From: Enterocloster lavalensis
GTDB lineage: Bacteria; Bacillota; Clostridia; Lachnospirales; Lachnospiraceae
Direction of reading: 5' to 3'
NCBI RefSeq assembly: GCF_902364025.1
Contig: NZ_CABJCG010000001.1
Span: 558,001 to 622,000 of the forward strand
Length of the DNA: 64,000 nt
Shown: positions 25,091 through 33,450 of the stretch, one piece after another
How positions within the stretch are numbered: position 1 is the first letter of the stretch
Layout of the letters: each line of letters begins with the position of its first letter
The notes under the pieces: model-generated
Told to the model about the DNA's origin: nothing
Databases searched by the model: none
The model's input: the letters and a program-made list of their open reading frames with translations, nothing else
Made by a program: the position numbers and the translations under genes

Positions 25091-25206
25091 AATCAGATCC
25101 TCCTGTCTGTCATGTTGTTTTCACTTGACATTCCGTCTCATAAAACCAAGGAGGCTCCCAGCAGGCCATTCGGACACCAGGAATCCCCCTTGCTCTCAAA
25201 ACGTGT

Positions 25207-26493
25207 TTAAACTAACTTGGCCTCTGCTACCAGGAAATCAACCGCTTCCTGAACGGCCAGATCTTCCTTCATCTGTTTCTTATCCTGCTCGCTCATGTAC
25301 TCTTTCAGCTTGTCAGCCTCCATCTGGTAAGCGGCCGCCATCTTGGCGATCTCCTCGTCCAGACGCTCGTCGGAAACTTCGATGTTCTCCTGCTTTACCA
25401 CTTCCTCCAGAACCAGTCTGGTCTCAATGCGCTTTACAGCCTGGGGACGCATGTTCTCCTTCATCTGATCCAGGGTCATGCCGGTGTATTTCAGGTACAG
25501 CTCCAGGTTCAGGCCCTGGCTCTGCATTCTGCGGGCGGTATCCTGAAGCATGTTCTCCACCTGTCCGTCGATCATGGGCTCCGGGATCTCCATAGTGGCT
25601 CCGGCCACTACCTTTTCAACCACGCGGTTCTCATTCTCAGTGGCGGCTTCCTTCTGCTTCTTCTCAGACAGTTTCGCCTCGATATCCTTTTTGTATTCAT
25701 CCAGGGTCTCAAATTCGGAAACTTCTCCGGCGAACTCGTCGTTCAGCTCCGGGATCTCCTTGACCTTGATCTCCTTGACCGTCACCTTGAAGGTAGCGGG
25801 CTTGTTCGCCAGCTCGGCCGCATGGTACTCAGCCGGGAAGGTTACGTTTACTTCGCACTCCTCGCCGATGTTCTTGCCGATCAGCTGCTCCTCGAAGGTG
25901 TCGATGAAAGAGTGGGAACCGATGGTCAGGCTGTAGTCCTCAGCCTTGCCGCCGTCAAACGCTTTGCCGTCCACATAGCCATCGAAATCGATCACAACCT
26001 GGTCGCCGTCGGCAACGGGTCTGTCCTCAACGGTCAGCAGTCTGGCGTTCTGCTCCTGAACCTTTTTCAGTTCAGCCTCGATGTCCTCGGCCTTCACGGT
26101 CATGTCGGCCTTCTCGACCTCTAATCCCTTGTACTCGCCCAGCGTCACTTCCGGCTTCACAGCCACGGTAGCGGTGTAGATAAAGGGCTGGCCCTTCTCG
26201 ATCTGCTCGATGCTGATGGCGGGTCTGGAAACGATGTCCAGCTCGCTCTCCTTCATGGCGTCGGCGTAGGTCTCATTGATGGCCTCGTCCGCAGCGTCCT
26301 CATAGAAAACGCCCACGCCGTACATCTTTTCGATCATGGCCTGGGGAGCTTTGCCCTTGCGGAAGCCGGGAATGTTGAAACGATTCTTATTCTTATTGAA
26401 TGCTTTCTTGATTGCCTTCTCAAACTGCTCCGCCGGCACCTCCACGGTCAGCTTCGCCATGTTTTTTTCTAATTTTTCTACTTGTAAACTCAT
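25207..26493 (-). CDS. tig: Trigger factor (ribosome-associated chaperone)
   Basis: A 428-residue peptidyl-prolyl isomerase chaperone that binds nascent chains at the ribosome exit. It has the ribosome-binding domain with the signature FNIPGFRKGKAPQAMIEKMY, the FKBP-type PPIase domain (GDQVVIDFDGYVDGKAFDGG, YSLTIGSHSFIDTFEEQLIG), and a long helical C-terminal domain. AAGGAGG precedes the ATG. An extended -10 (TATAAT) at 26562-26567 lies about 70 bases upstream. First gene of the tig-clpP-clpX block. Confidence 0.97.
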   Translation of the reverse strand: MSLQVEKLEKNMAKLTVEVPAEQFEKAIKKAFNKNKNRFNIPGFRKGKAPQAMIEKMYGVGVFYEDAADEAINETYADAMKESELDIVSRPAISIEQIEKGQPFIYTATVAVKPEVTLGEYKGLEVEKADMTVKAEDIEAELKKVQEQNARLLTVEDRPVADGDQVVIDFDGYVDGKAFDGGKAEDYSLTIGSHSFIDTFEEQLIGKNIGEECEVNVTFPAEYHAAELANKPATFKVTVKEIKVKEIPELNDEFAGEVSEFETLDEYKKDIEAKLSEKKQKEAATENENRVVEKVVAGATMEIPEPMIDGQVENMLQDTARRMQSQGLNLELYLKYTGMTLDQMKENMRPQAVKRIETRLVLEEVVKQENIEVSDERLDEEIAKMAAAYQMEADKLKEYMSEQDKKQMKEDLAVQEAVDFLVAEAKLV

Positions 26494-26561
26494 TCTATGG
26501 GTTCCTCCTTAAAATATATGTGATTCGCCCATATCCCGAGGGCGCTACACTTCAATTTACC

Positions 26562-26567
26562 ATTATA
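26562..26567 (-). promoter_or_regulatory. Extended -10 promoter element for tig
   Basis: On the minus strand ATGCTATAAT gives TG-n-TATAAT with TATAAT at 26562-26567, about 70 bases before the tig start. No strong -35 box is visible at standard spacing. Confidence 0.6.
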
Positions 26568-26605
26568 GCATGCCCGTTCGCAAAATTCCAGTATTATTTT
26601 ACGAA

Positions 26606-26657
26606 ACTGCGCAGCTTTTCCAAAAAATTAATTCCATCTCCGGAAAGCCTGCGCAGT
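26606..26657 (-). terminator. Hairpin after the DJ-1 family gene, probable terminator
   Basis: ACTGCGCAGGCTTTCC and GGAAAAGCTGCGCAGT (minus strand) form a 14-of-16 bp stem 19 bases after the stop codon. The following TTTCGTAAAATAAT is only a weak T-tract, so termination strength is uncertain. Confidence 0.6.
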
Positions 26658-26675
26658 CTCACCCGCGCAGACGTC

Positions 26676-27230
26676 TCAGCACTGGTCGTACTGGATGGAT
26701 TTCTTGATTTTGGCCGACTGCTGGGTTCCCTGAAGCAGGCGCACCAACTCCAGCCCCAGGTCCAGCGCGTAGCCCAGGCCTCTGCCCGTGGTGATGTTTC
26801 CGTCCGTAATCACGCCCTGCAGGGTGTAGGAGACGCCATGGAGCCGGTCCTCGTAGCCCGGGTAACAGGTGGCGGTACGGCCCTTGAGCAGCCCCAGTTC
26901 TCCCAGCACGCTGGGCGCGGCGCAGATTGCGGCCACCCGGCGGCCCTGTTTGTTGGCCTTCACCAGCGCGGCTGCAAGCCCCTCGTGGGCTTTCAGATTC
27001 GGAGTCCCCGGAACGCCGCCCGGGAGAAAGAGCAGGTCCGCCTCGTCCGGATTCACCTCTTCGAACAGAGCGTCCGCCTGAATGGTGATATTGTGGGACC
27101 CGGTTACCATGCGGTTCCCGGTAACGGACACCAGGCGCGTCTCCACCCCGGCTCTGCGCAGCACGTCCACTACGGCCAGACATTCCACCTCTTCCAAACC
27201 TTCCGCTAAAAATGCAAACACCTTTGCCAT
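26676..27230 (-). CDS. DJ-1/PfpI family protein
   Basis: A 184-residue DJ-1-superfamily protein (class I glutamine-amidotransferase-like fold). It opens MAKVFAFLAEGLEEVE with the conserved Glu near residue 14-16. The nucleophile elbow is AAICAAPSVLG (Cys-103), followed by KGRTATCYPGYEDRL and ITDGNITTGRGLGYALDLGL. Relatives act as deglycases, oxidative-stress sensors or thiazole-pathway enzymes; the substrate is unknown. AAGGAGATTGTC precedes the ATG at 27230. The upstream region carries a 127-bp insertion-like element between 14-bp direct repeats, which may have displaced the original promoter. Confidence 0.93.
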   Translation of the reverse strand: MAKVFAFLAEGLEEVECLAVVDVLRRAGVETRLVSVTGNRMVTGSHNITIQADALFEEVNPDEADLLFLPGGVPGTPNLKAHEGLAAALVKANKQGRRVAAICAAPSVLGELGLLKGRTATCYPGYEDRLHGVSYTLQGVITDGNITTGRGLGYALDLGLELVRLLQGTQQSAKIKKSIQYDQC

Positions 27231-27261
27231 GACAATCTCCTTCCCTGTACTTAATCTCATA

Positions 27262-27388
27262 TCTGTTCAGTACCTTCACAGATACGAGCAAAAATCCATT
27301 TAAAATCGACTTCGTCGATAGGATTTTTGCTTGCATGCCCAGATTTTCGTACGGTCAGCGCAGCAAGTGCGCAGACCTGCCAAACAGT
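27262..27388. mobile_element. Insertion-like palindromic element, family C, between 14-bp direct repeats
   Basis: TACTTAATCTCATA occurs at 27248-27261 and again at 27389-27402, flanking 127 bp. Inside are a hairpin of GCAAAAATCC/GGATTTTTGC (27289-27330) with an inner ATCGAC/GTCGAT stem, and an imperfect GGTCAGCGC/GCGCAGACC stem (about 27353-27379). The ends share only CTGTT as an inverted repeat. The direct repeat looks like a target duplication. The element lies upstream of the DJ-1 gene on one side and the CYTH gene on the other. Confidence 0.65.
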
Positions 27389-27485
27389 TACTTAATCTCA
27401 TAGAACATTCTAGCATGGCTGAGGAAAATTGCCAGTCCTTTTTTTATTTTTGATAATTTTGCTGTTCTAACGAAAAACTACGTGT

Positions 27486-27491
27486 TATGAT
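27486..27491 (+). promoter_or_regulatory. Extended -10 box for the CYTH gene
   Basis: TGTTATGAT gives an extended -10 (TATGAT at 27486-27491), 35 bases before the ATG at 27526. The -35 position (TGTTCT) is a poor match. Confidence 0.5.
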
Positions 27492-27525
27492 ACTGTCAGA
27501 ATGCATATGATCCAGGAGGAAAAGA

Positions 27526-27993
27526 ATGGAAATTGAACGAAAATATCGGATTGCGGTTTTGCCGGAACATTACAGGTCCTACCCGGTCCGGGCCATTGAG
27601 CAGGCCTATCTGTGCACGGACCCGGTGGTGCGCGTGCGCCGGGACGGCGGCGAATACTATCTCACCTACAAGGGCCGGGGCCTGCTTGCCAGGGAGGAAT
27701 ACAACCTGCCCTTAAACGAACAGGCCTACAAACATCTGCTGGAAAAAGCCGACGGCATCGTGCTGACCAAGGACCGCTACCGGATCCCCATGACCGGAAC
27801 GTACGCTCACCTGACCATCGAGCTGGACGTATTTTCCGGGGTGTACAGCGGCCTGGTTCTGGCCGAGGTGGAATTCCCCACCGTGGAGGAGGCGGAGGCC
27901 TTCGTGCCCCCGGAGTGGTTCACCGAGGACGTGACCATGTCCGGCGAATACCAGAACAGCAGGCTCAGCAGCGGGAAAGTGGATTTCTGCTGA
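27526..27993 (+). CDS. CYTH-domain protein (triphosphate tunnel family)
   Basis: A 155-residue single-domain CYTH protein. It opens MEIERKYRI with the ExExK metal-triphosphate motif (Glu-2, Glu-4, Lys-6), then VVRVRRDGGEYYLTYKGRG with the Arg/Lys tunnel residues, KDRYRIPM, and LTIELDVFSGVYSGLVLAEVEF with its acidic strand. Bacterial members hydrolyse inorganic triphosphate or nucleoside triphosphates. AGGAGG lies 7 bases before the ATG. It is a single gene on the plus strand with its own -10 and a terminator at about 28059-28098. Confidence 0.93.
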   Translation: MEIERKYRIAVLPEHYRSYPVRAIEQAYLCTDPVVRVRRDGGEYYLTYKGRGLLAREEYNLPLNEQAYKHLLEKADGIVLTKDRYRIPMTGTYAHLTIELDVFSGVYSGLVLAEVEFPTVEEAEAFVPPEWFTEDVTMSGEYQNSRLSSGKVDFC

Positions 27994-28058
27994 TTCCGAT
28001 CTCCGGTCCGGGGCGTTCCTCCCCGGGACCGCTGCTGCCCGCACTCTCATCCGTCCGT

Positions 28059-28098
28059 CAAAAAACGCCGCCGTCCCACAGACAGCAGCGTTTTTTTA
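28059..28098 (+). terminator. Terminator after the CYTH gene, possibly bidirectional
   Basis: AAAAAACGCCGCCGTC pairs imperfectly with GACAGCAGCGTTTTTTT around a short loop, giving a T-run on the plus strand and one on the minus strand. It separates the convergent CYTH gene and the mglC-side transcript. Confidence 0.75.
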
Positions 28099-28131
28099 TT
28101 GAATGGAATGGGCCGGCGGCGCGCCCCCCTG

Positions 28132-28347
28132 TTAACGGTTGGACATCCCTAAGATCAGCACCACCACAAACAGGACGCAGAGGCAGCCGATGATGATATC
28201 CATGGTCCGCACGGAGACGTGGATGTGATCGTAGAAGCTCTCCTTGAGCGACTTGGATTTGAGCTCCGTGTTCTCCTCCAAAAGCCGCCGGTTCTCCTCC
28301 TCCAGCTCCCGCAGGCGCTCCTCCGGAAGTTTTTCTCTCTCTTCCAT
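28132..28347 (-). CDS. Small tail-anchored coiled-coil protein (71 aa)
   Basis: A 71-residue protein with a charged N-terminal coiled coil (EERLRELEEENRRLLEENTE) and one C-terminal membrane segment (DIIIGCLCVLFVVVLILGM), so it is tail-anchored with the coiled coil in the cytoplasm. It starts 6 bases after the mglC stop and probably rides on that transcript. No family or function is recognised; a link to the transporter is not shown beyond the gene order. Confidence 0.72.
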   Translation of the reverse strand: MEEREKLPEERLRELEEENRRLLEENTELKSKSLKESFYDHIHVSVRTMDIIIGCLCVLFVVVLILGMSNR

Positions 28348-28353
28348 AGGCGT

Positions 28354-29358
28354 TTACTTCTTCACGATGTACTTGCGGATATCCAGAGCGATTGCTACCA
28401 CGATTACCACGCCCTGAAGGATATACTGGTAGTTGGGGTCCACGCCCAGGAACTGCAGGGTGGATTTGAGCAGCTCGAACACCAGCACGCCGACGATAAC
28501 GCCGGAAATCTTACCCACACCGCCATTTACAGAGACGCCGCCGATGGTACAGGCTGCGATTGCCTCCAGCTCATAACCCTGGCCCATGTTGGTGCTGGCG
28601 CCCGCGGTCTTGGCGGCCAGCAGGAAGCCCGCCAGCGCGTACAGCGCGGTTGCAGTCACGTAAATGATGATTTTGGTCTTCTTCACATTTACGCCGGACA
28701 CCTCGGCAGCGCTCTCATTGCCGCCGATGGCGTACATGTATTTGCCGTGGCGGGTCATATTGTAGACGAACCACATGATCAGGCCCACGATGGCAGCGAT
28801 GATAAACAGGTAGGGGATACCCGGGAAATTCGCGGTTTTAAACAGGGCACCGGTACCGACGTTCACGAAATCCTTGCGGAAGCCGCCCAGCGGCACGTTC
28901 TTGGTGTAAACCTGTACAACGCCGTAAACGATCAGCTGCATGCCCAGGGTGCCGATGAATGCGGGCACGCTCAGGAAGGAAATCACCATACCGTTGATCA
29001 GACCGAAGATACAGCAGACTGCCACGCAGATCAGCAGTACCAGGATCACCGGGAGGTCCGGCAGGTTGGGCCAGAAACGGCCCGCAAAGTTGGGGTCCTG
29101 AAGCAGGGTGCCTGCGATACAGGCGCTTAAGCCCACGCAGCGTCCTGCGGAAAGGTCGGTTCCGCGGGTAATCAGACAGCCGCTGACGCCGAAGGCGATG
29201 ATGAAACGGGGCGCGCAGTTTAAGGCGATACCCTTCATGTTGTTGAAGCTGAAGAAATTATCCTTGGTAATACTCACATATGCCACCATGATGACCAGCA
29301 GCATGATAATTCCATTGTTAATCAAAAAATCTTTTACATTTATTTTCTTCTTATCCAT
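28354..29358 (-). CDS. mglC: Galactose/methylgalactoside-type ABC transporter permease
   Basis: A 334-residue BPD_transp_2-family permease with about nine to ten membrane segments. Typical stretches are VSGCLITRGTDLSAGRCVGL with the family's D-L-S-x-G motif, SVPAFIGTLGMQLIVYGVVQ, and ELEAIAACTIGGVSVNGGVG. It forms the membrane channel with MglA and receives sugar from MglB. GGAGGACGTAGGG precedes the ATG; the gap to mglA is 18 bases. The sugar specificity (galactose, glucose or similar) is inferred from MglB homology. Confidence 0.93.
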   Translation of the reverse strand: MDKKKINVKDFLINNGIIMLLVIMVAYVSITKDNFFSFNNMKGIALNCAPRFIIAFGVSGCLITRGTDLSAGRCVGLSACIAGTLLQDPNFAGRFWPNLPDLPVILVLLICVAVCCIFGLINGMVISFLSVPAFIGTLGMQLIVYGVVQVYTKNVPLGGFRKDFVNVGTGALFKTANFPGIPYLFIIAAIVGLIMWFVYNMTRHGKYMYAIGGNESAAEVSGVNVKKTKIIIYVTATALYALAGFLLAAKTAGASTNMGQGYELEAIAACTIGGVSVNGGVGKISGVIVGVLVFELLKSTLQFLGVDPNYQYILQGVVIVVAIALDIRKYIVKK

Positions 29359-29376
29359 CCCTACGTCCTCCTTCGG

Positions 29377-30882
29377 CTAAAACTTGGTAGCCAGGCTCAT
29401 GATATTCTCCTGGGTTGCTTCTTCACCGGACACCTCGCCGGTAATCCTGCCGTTACACATTACCATAATGCGGTCGGACATGCCGATCAGCTCCGGCATC
29501 TCGGAGGAAATCATGATAATGGCTTTTCCCTGCTTTGCAAGATTGATCATAATCTGATAGATCTCGTACTTGGCGCCGACGTCGATGCCTCGGGTGGGCT
29601 CATCCATGATCAGCACATCCGGGTTGTTGGCCAGCCACCGGGAAATGATCACCTTCTGCTGGTTGCCGCCCGACAGGGACTGGATTGTGGTCTTGCTGCT
29701 GGGCGTCTTGATGCTCAGCTTCGCCACGTTGTCCTTGACCAGCTGCTCAATCTTCCCGTGGTTCAGCACGATTCCCATATCCAGGTACTGGTTTAGCGAG
29801 GAAATGGACACGTTGTCCGCGATGGACAGACAGCCGATGATGCCCGTTCCGCGGCGGTCCTCAGTGATCATGCCGATGCTGTTGCGGATGGCCTCCTGGG
29901 GCCTCACCATCTTCACGGTCTTGCCGTTCATCAGGATCTCTCCGCCAGCCACATGGCGCATGCCGAAGATGGCCTCCATCAGTTCGGTTCTCTGAGCGCC
30001 CACCAGGCCGCCGAAGCCGAGGATTTCGCCCCGGTGCAGCTCAAAGCTGCAGTCCTGGAAAGAGCGCTCGTGGATGCTGGATAAGTGTTTCACCTCCAGG
30101 ATCACGTCGCCGGGTTTGTTGTCCCTTGGCGGGTAGATGTTGGTCAGCTCGCGGCCTACCATCTGCTTTACGATCTCCTGGTCGCTGATGTCCTTCACGG
30201 CCCAGCTGCCCACGTAGGTGCCGTCACGCATGATGGTGATGTCGTCCGCGATCTCGCGGATCTCCGCCATCTTGTGGGATATGTAAATCAGGGAAACGCC
30301 CCGGTCCCGCAGATCGCGCACGATCCGAAACAGGGCCTCCACCTCATTGTCCGTCAGGGAGGATGTGGGCTCATCCAGAATCACCACTTTGGCGTTCATA
30401 GATACTGCCTTGGCAATCTCAACGGACTGCATCTGCGAGATGGACAGAGTTCCCAGCTTGGCCTTGGGGTCGAAATCCATCTTCACGTCCCTCAGCCACT
30501 TCTGCGCTTCCTCGTTCATTTTCTTATGGTCGATTACCTTCAGCGGGCCATAATTTCTGGTCGGAAACCTGCCGCAGTACATGTTCTCAGCGATGGAACG
30601 CTCCGGTATGGGCTGCAGCTCCTGGTGCACCATGGCCAGACCTTTGTGGAGGGCGTCGTCGGGGTTTATGATGTTCATCTTTTCCCCGTCCAGGTAGACC
30701 TCCCCCTCATCCATCTTATAAATTCCGAACAGGCATTTCATCAGCGTGGATTTGCCGGCGCCGTTCTCACCCATCAGAGCGTGTACGGAGCCCGGCCGGA
30801 CTTTCAGGCTGATCCCGTCCAGAGCCTTGACGCCGGGGAAGCTTTTGCTGACACCCCGCATTTCCAATCTGTACTCTGCCAT
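29377..30882 (-). CDS. mglA: Galactose/methylgalactoside-type ABC transporter ATP-binding protein
   Basis: A 501-residue ATPase with two fused ABC domains, as in MglA/RbsA. The first has Walker A GENGAGKSTLMK, a weak signature LSISQMQSVEIAKA and Walker B VVILDEPTSSL. The second has the usual degenerate Walker A (GFGGLVGAQRTELMEAI), signature LSGGNQQKVIISRWL and Walker B VLIMDEPTRGIDVG. The ATG at 30882 has AAAGGAG upstream; the open frame extends 15 codons further without support. It lies between mglB and mglC in a standard mglBAC operon. Confidence 0.96.
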   Translation of the reverse strand: MAEYRLEMRGVSKSFPGVKALDGISLKVRPGSVHALMGENGAGKSTLMKCLFGIYKMDEGEVYLDGEKMNIINPDDALHKGLAMVHQELQPIPERSIAENMYCGRFPTRNYGPLKVIDHKKMNEEAQKWLRDVKMDFDPKAKLGTLSISQMQSVEIAKAVSMNAKVVILDEPTSSLTDNEVEALFRIVRDLRDRGVSLIYISHKMAEIREIADDITIMRDGTYVGSWAVKDISDQEIVKQMVGRELTNIYPPRDNKPGDVILEVKHLSSIHERSFQDCSFELHRGEILGFGGLVGAQRTELMEAIFGMRHVAGGEILMNGKTVKMVRPQEAIRNSIGMITEDRRGTGIIGCLSIADNVSISSLNQYLDMGIVLNHGKIEQLVKDNVAKLSIKTPSSKTTIQSLSGGNQQKVIISRWLANNPDVLIMDEPTRGIDVGAKYEIYQIMINLAKQGKAIIMISSEMPELIGMSDRIMVMCNGRITGEVSGEEATQENIMSLATKF

Positions 30883-30954
30883 CCCGTTATCTCCTTTCAT
30901 AAAATCAGGTGTGCCGGACAGACACACCTGAAAAGTTTCTACTCTGCGAACCGA

Positions 30955-32100
30955 TTATTTCACGATATCGAGGATCTGCTGCGCGTTCTCGTTGGTAACC
31001 TTTACATAGTCAACCATGTTTACATTCGCAACATCCTTGCCGTTTAAGAAATCACAGGCAATGTCAGCGGCGGTCTTAGCCTGGCTGATGTGATCGTTAA
31101 ATACGGTACCGGTCATCTTGCCTTCCATTACGTTCTGAACGGCCTCGGTCAGAGCGTCAACGCCTACGATGTAGATGTCCTCGCCCACTTTTCTGTCGGC
31201 TGCCTGGATTGCGGCCAGAGCGCCCAGAGCCATAGCGTCGTTGTTACAGAACACAACGTCGATCTTGTCGCCGTACTGAGTCAGGGCATCCTGCACGATC
31301 TGCTGGCCCTTAGCCTGATCCCAGTCGCCTCTCTGCTTTAACAGTTCCTCAACCTGTACGCCTGCGTCGGTCAGAGCCTTCACGGAATACTCGGTTCTGT
31401 ACTGAGCGTCTACGTTCTCGGGATCGCCCTGAACCATGATGTAGGACACAACGCCGTCGCCGTTGGCATCGCCGTGGTTCTCAAGCTCTGCGATCTCCTC
31501 GCCCTGGAAGGTGCCGGACTGTCTTGCGTCAGCGCCAACGTATGTAGCCTTGATTCCTTCGTCTTTCCATCTCTGCTCTTCAGCGGCATCCGGCTCACGG
31601 TTGATGTAAACAACGGGGATTCCGGCCTCGTTACACTTGTCGGTAACGGAAGGAGCGGAGGAGGACTGAACCAGGTTCAGAATCAGAACGTCAACGCCCT
31701 GGTTGATGAAGTTGTCGATCTGGTTGGTCTGCTCAGCCTGATCGTTCTTGCCGTCCATGATGGTGATGTTCTCTTTCTTGAAGCCCAGGTCCTCGGTCAG
31801 ATATCTCTCTAACTCGGTGCGGTACAGGGTCATGAAGTTATCGTCGAATTTGTAAATGCTGATGCCGACTTTCTTGTCCGCATAGTCACCCGTGGTCGCT
31901 GCTGCTGCCTCGGTCGCCGCTGCCGCTGCCGCCTCGGTCGCTGCCTCTGTGGCCGCCTCGGTCGCCGCTTCAGTTGCCGCTGTGGTCGGAGCCTCGGTCG
32001 CTGCCGCTGTGGTCTCTTTCGCGCCACCGCCGCATCCTGCCATGGAAACTACCATTGCGGAAGCCATTGCAACTGCAGTAACTTTTCTTAATACTCTCAT
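30955..32100 (-). CDS. mglB: Galactose/glucose-binding lipoprotein
   Basis: A 381-residue extracellular binding protein. A signal peptide with lipobox VSMAGC (lipidated Cys near residue 22) is followed by a low-complexity linker of repeated ATEA units (residues about 35-70) and then a type I periplasmic-binding fold. The sugar-contact region includes YKFDDNFMTLYRTELERYL, VVYINREPD, FCNNDAMALGALAAIQAADR and DIYIVGVDALTEAVQNVMEG. Its start follows GGGAGG. It has its own promoter (32173-32201) and heads mglBAC. The closest call is a GGBP-type glucose/galactose binder. Confidence 0.94.
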   Translation of the reverse strand: MRVLRKVTAVAMASAMVVSMAGCGGGAKETTAAATEAPTTAATEAATEAATEAATEAAAAAATEAAAATTGDYADKKVGISIYKFDDNFMTLYRTELERYLTEDLGFKKENITIMDGKNDQAEQTNQIDNFINQGVDVLILNLVQSSSAPSVTDKCNEAGIPVVYINREPDAAEEQRWKDEGIKATYVGADARQSGTFQGEEIAELENHGDANGDGVVSYIMVQGDPENVDAQYRTEYSVKALTDAGVQVEELLKQRGDWDQAKGQQIVQDALTQYGDKIDVVFCNNDAMALGALAAIQAADRKVGEDIYIVGVDALTEAVQNVMEGKMTGTVFNDHISQAKTAADIACDFLNGKDVANVNMVDYVKVTNENAQQILDIVK

Positions 32101-32172
32101 GTTTGTATTCCTCCCTTTGCTTTGTTTTCGGTTTTCTGTCGTATTTGTTACTTTTATCTTAACGACAAGGTT

Positions 32173-32201
32173 ATTATAGTTCCGAATTATGCATTTTTCC
32201 A
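32173..32201 (-). promoter_or_regulatory. SigA-type promoter of mglBAC
   Basis: Minus strand: perfect -10 TATAAT (32173-32178) with a weak -35 TGGAAA (32196-32201) at 17-base spacing, about 70 bases before the mglB start. The weak -35 suggests an activator, plausibly the YesN-type regulator encoded upstream. No catabolite-repression (cre) site was recognised. Confidence 0.68.
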
Positions 32202-32310
32202 TATGATTTTTTACGGTCCATTATGAAATTTCTTTGATTTTCTGTCTAAAATGATATTTTTCCATGATTTTCTCTAAACTTTCAAAGCATTTTTCCGCCG
32301 CGCAGGGGGC

Positions 32311-32356
32311 AAAAAAGCCCTGTGCCAGGGAGCTTTGCTCCATTTTGCACAAGGCT
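32311..32356 (-). terminator. Terminator between the sensor-gene unit and mglB
   Basis: On the minus strand AGCCTTGTGC pairs with GCACAGGGCT, with an inner GAGC/GCTC stem, followed by TTTTTT. It lies just after the stop of the membrane-anchored sugar-binding protein and isolates mglBAC, which has its own promoter. The remaining ~110 bases to the mglB promoter are AT-rich and show nothing else. Confidence 0.85.
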
Positions 32357-32372
32357 TTCGCTCTTTTTCATT

Positions 32373-33416
32373 CTATTTCTCACCAGTCAGCGCAATCTGC
32401 GGGCAGCGGTAGTATTTTCCGCCGTCTAAATGGATGTCCTCCGGCACGCCCTTGCCCAGGGCAAGGGCCGCCGCGATGTCAAAAATCACCCTGGCGTACT
32501 GCTCCCGGTCGGACTCCACCGTGCCGAACAGATCCCCTGCCACCAGGGCTTCCTTGCCCACCGGCGTGCCGTCGATGCCCACCACCTTGATGGCGCCCCT
32601 GGAGATATTCGCCCGCTTGATGGCGTCGATGGCGCCCAGGGCCATGTCGTCGTTGTTGCAGATCACCAGCTCGATCTGTTCCGGATATTCCGAGATCCAC
32701 TGCTCCATCCAGGCCGACGCCTGGCTGCGCTCCCAGTTGGCGATGCCGCCGGTAAGCTTTTCCAGGGGCACTCCGCCGTCCTTTAAGGTCTGGATGGACC
32801 ACTCGGTGCGGATCAGGGAGTCCTGATGGCTGCTCTCCCCCTCCAGGAGCACGTAGCTGACCATGCCGTCCCCGTTCCGGTCCAGGCAGGAGGGGTCCTT
32901 TTTGTAAGCGTCCACCAGAATATTCCCCTGGAGCATCGCGGACTCCTTGGCGTCCGCTCCGATGTAATACAGTTTCTCCCACCGGTTCATGTCCTCCTCC
33001 ACCGGCTCCCGGTTGAAGAACACCACGGGGATGCCCGCGTCCATGGCCTTGTCGATGATGATGGACGCCGCGGAGCGGTCCACGATGTTCACGCACAGAG
33101 CGTCGTAGCCCAGGGAGATGAAGCGTTCCACCTGGCTGTTCTGGGTATTCTGGTTCAGCTTGGCGTCCACAATGTCCATAACCACTTTGATTCCCGTCTC
33201 CTGCTCATAGGCCTTGGCCCGCTCCTCCAGAGCCGCCCGGACCGTGCTGATAAAGGTGTCGTCGCCCCGGTACAGGGCCACCCCGATGCGGATCGAGGTT
33301 TTAGGCGGCGGCACCCGGTTGGTTCTGAACCAGCACACAATCCCGGCCACGGCTAGAGCCAGCGCAAGGGCTGCCGCGGTCCCGCCGCACAGCCAGCGTT
33401 TTTTGTTGACCTCCAT
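32373..33416 (-). CDS. MglB-like sugar-binding protein with an N-terminal membrane anchor
   Basis: A 347-residue paralogue of MglB. It begins with a basic stretch and one hydrophobic segment (GGTAAALALALAVAGIVCWF) but no lipobox, so it looks membrane-anchored or secreted rather than lipidated. The binding fold follows (IRIGVALYRGDDTFISTVRA, DAGIPVVFFNREPVEEDMNR, QIELVICNNDDMALGAIDAI), with the same sugar-contact motifs as MglB. GGAGG lies before the ATG at 33416. It follows a second binding protein and the YesM/YesN pair on one transcript ending at 32311, which suggests a sensing role, delivering ligand status to the kinase. Transport use with MglAC is also possible. Confidence 0.88.
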   Translation of the reverse strand: MEVNKKRWLCGGTAAALALALAVAGIVCWFRTNRVPPPKTSIRIGVALYRGDDTFISTVRAALEERAKAYEQETGIKVVMDIVDAKLNQNTQNSQVERFISLGYDALCVNIVDRSAASIIIDKAMDAGIPVVFFNREPVEEDMNRWEKLYYIGADAKESAMLQGNILVDAYKKDPSCLDRNGDGMVSYVLLEGESSHQDSLIRTEWSIQTLKDGGVPLEKLTGGIANWERSQASAWMEQWISEYPEQIELVICNNDDMALGAIDAIKRANISRGAIKVVGIDGTPVGKEALVAGDLFGTVESDREQYARVIFDIAAALALGKGVPEDIHLDGGKYYRCPQIALTGEK

Positions 33417-33450
33417 ATGGTTTCCTCCCCGATATTCTATCATTTCCCCA

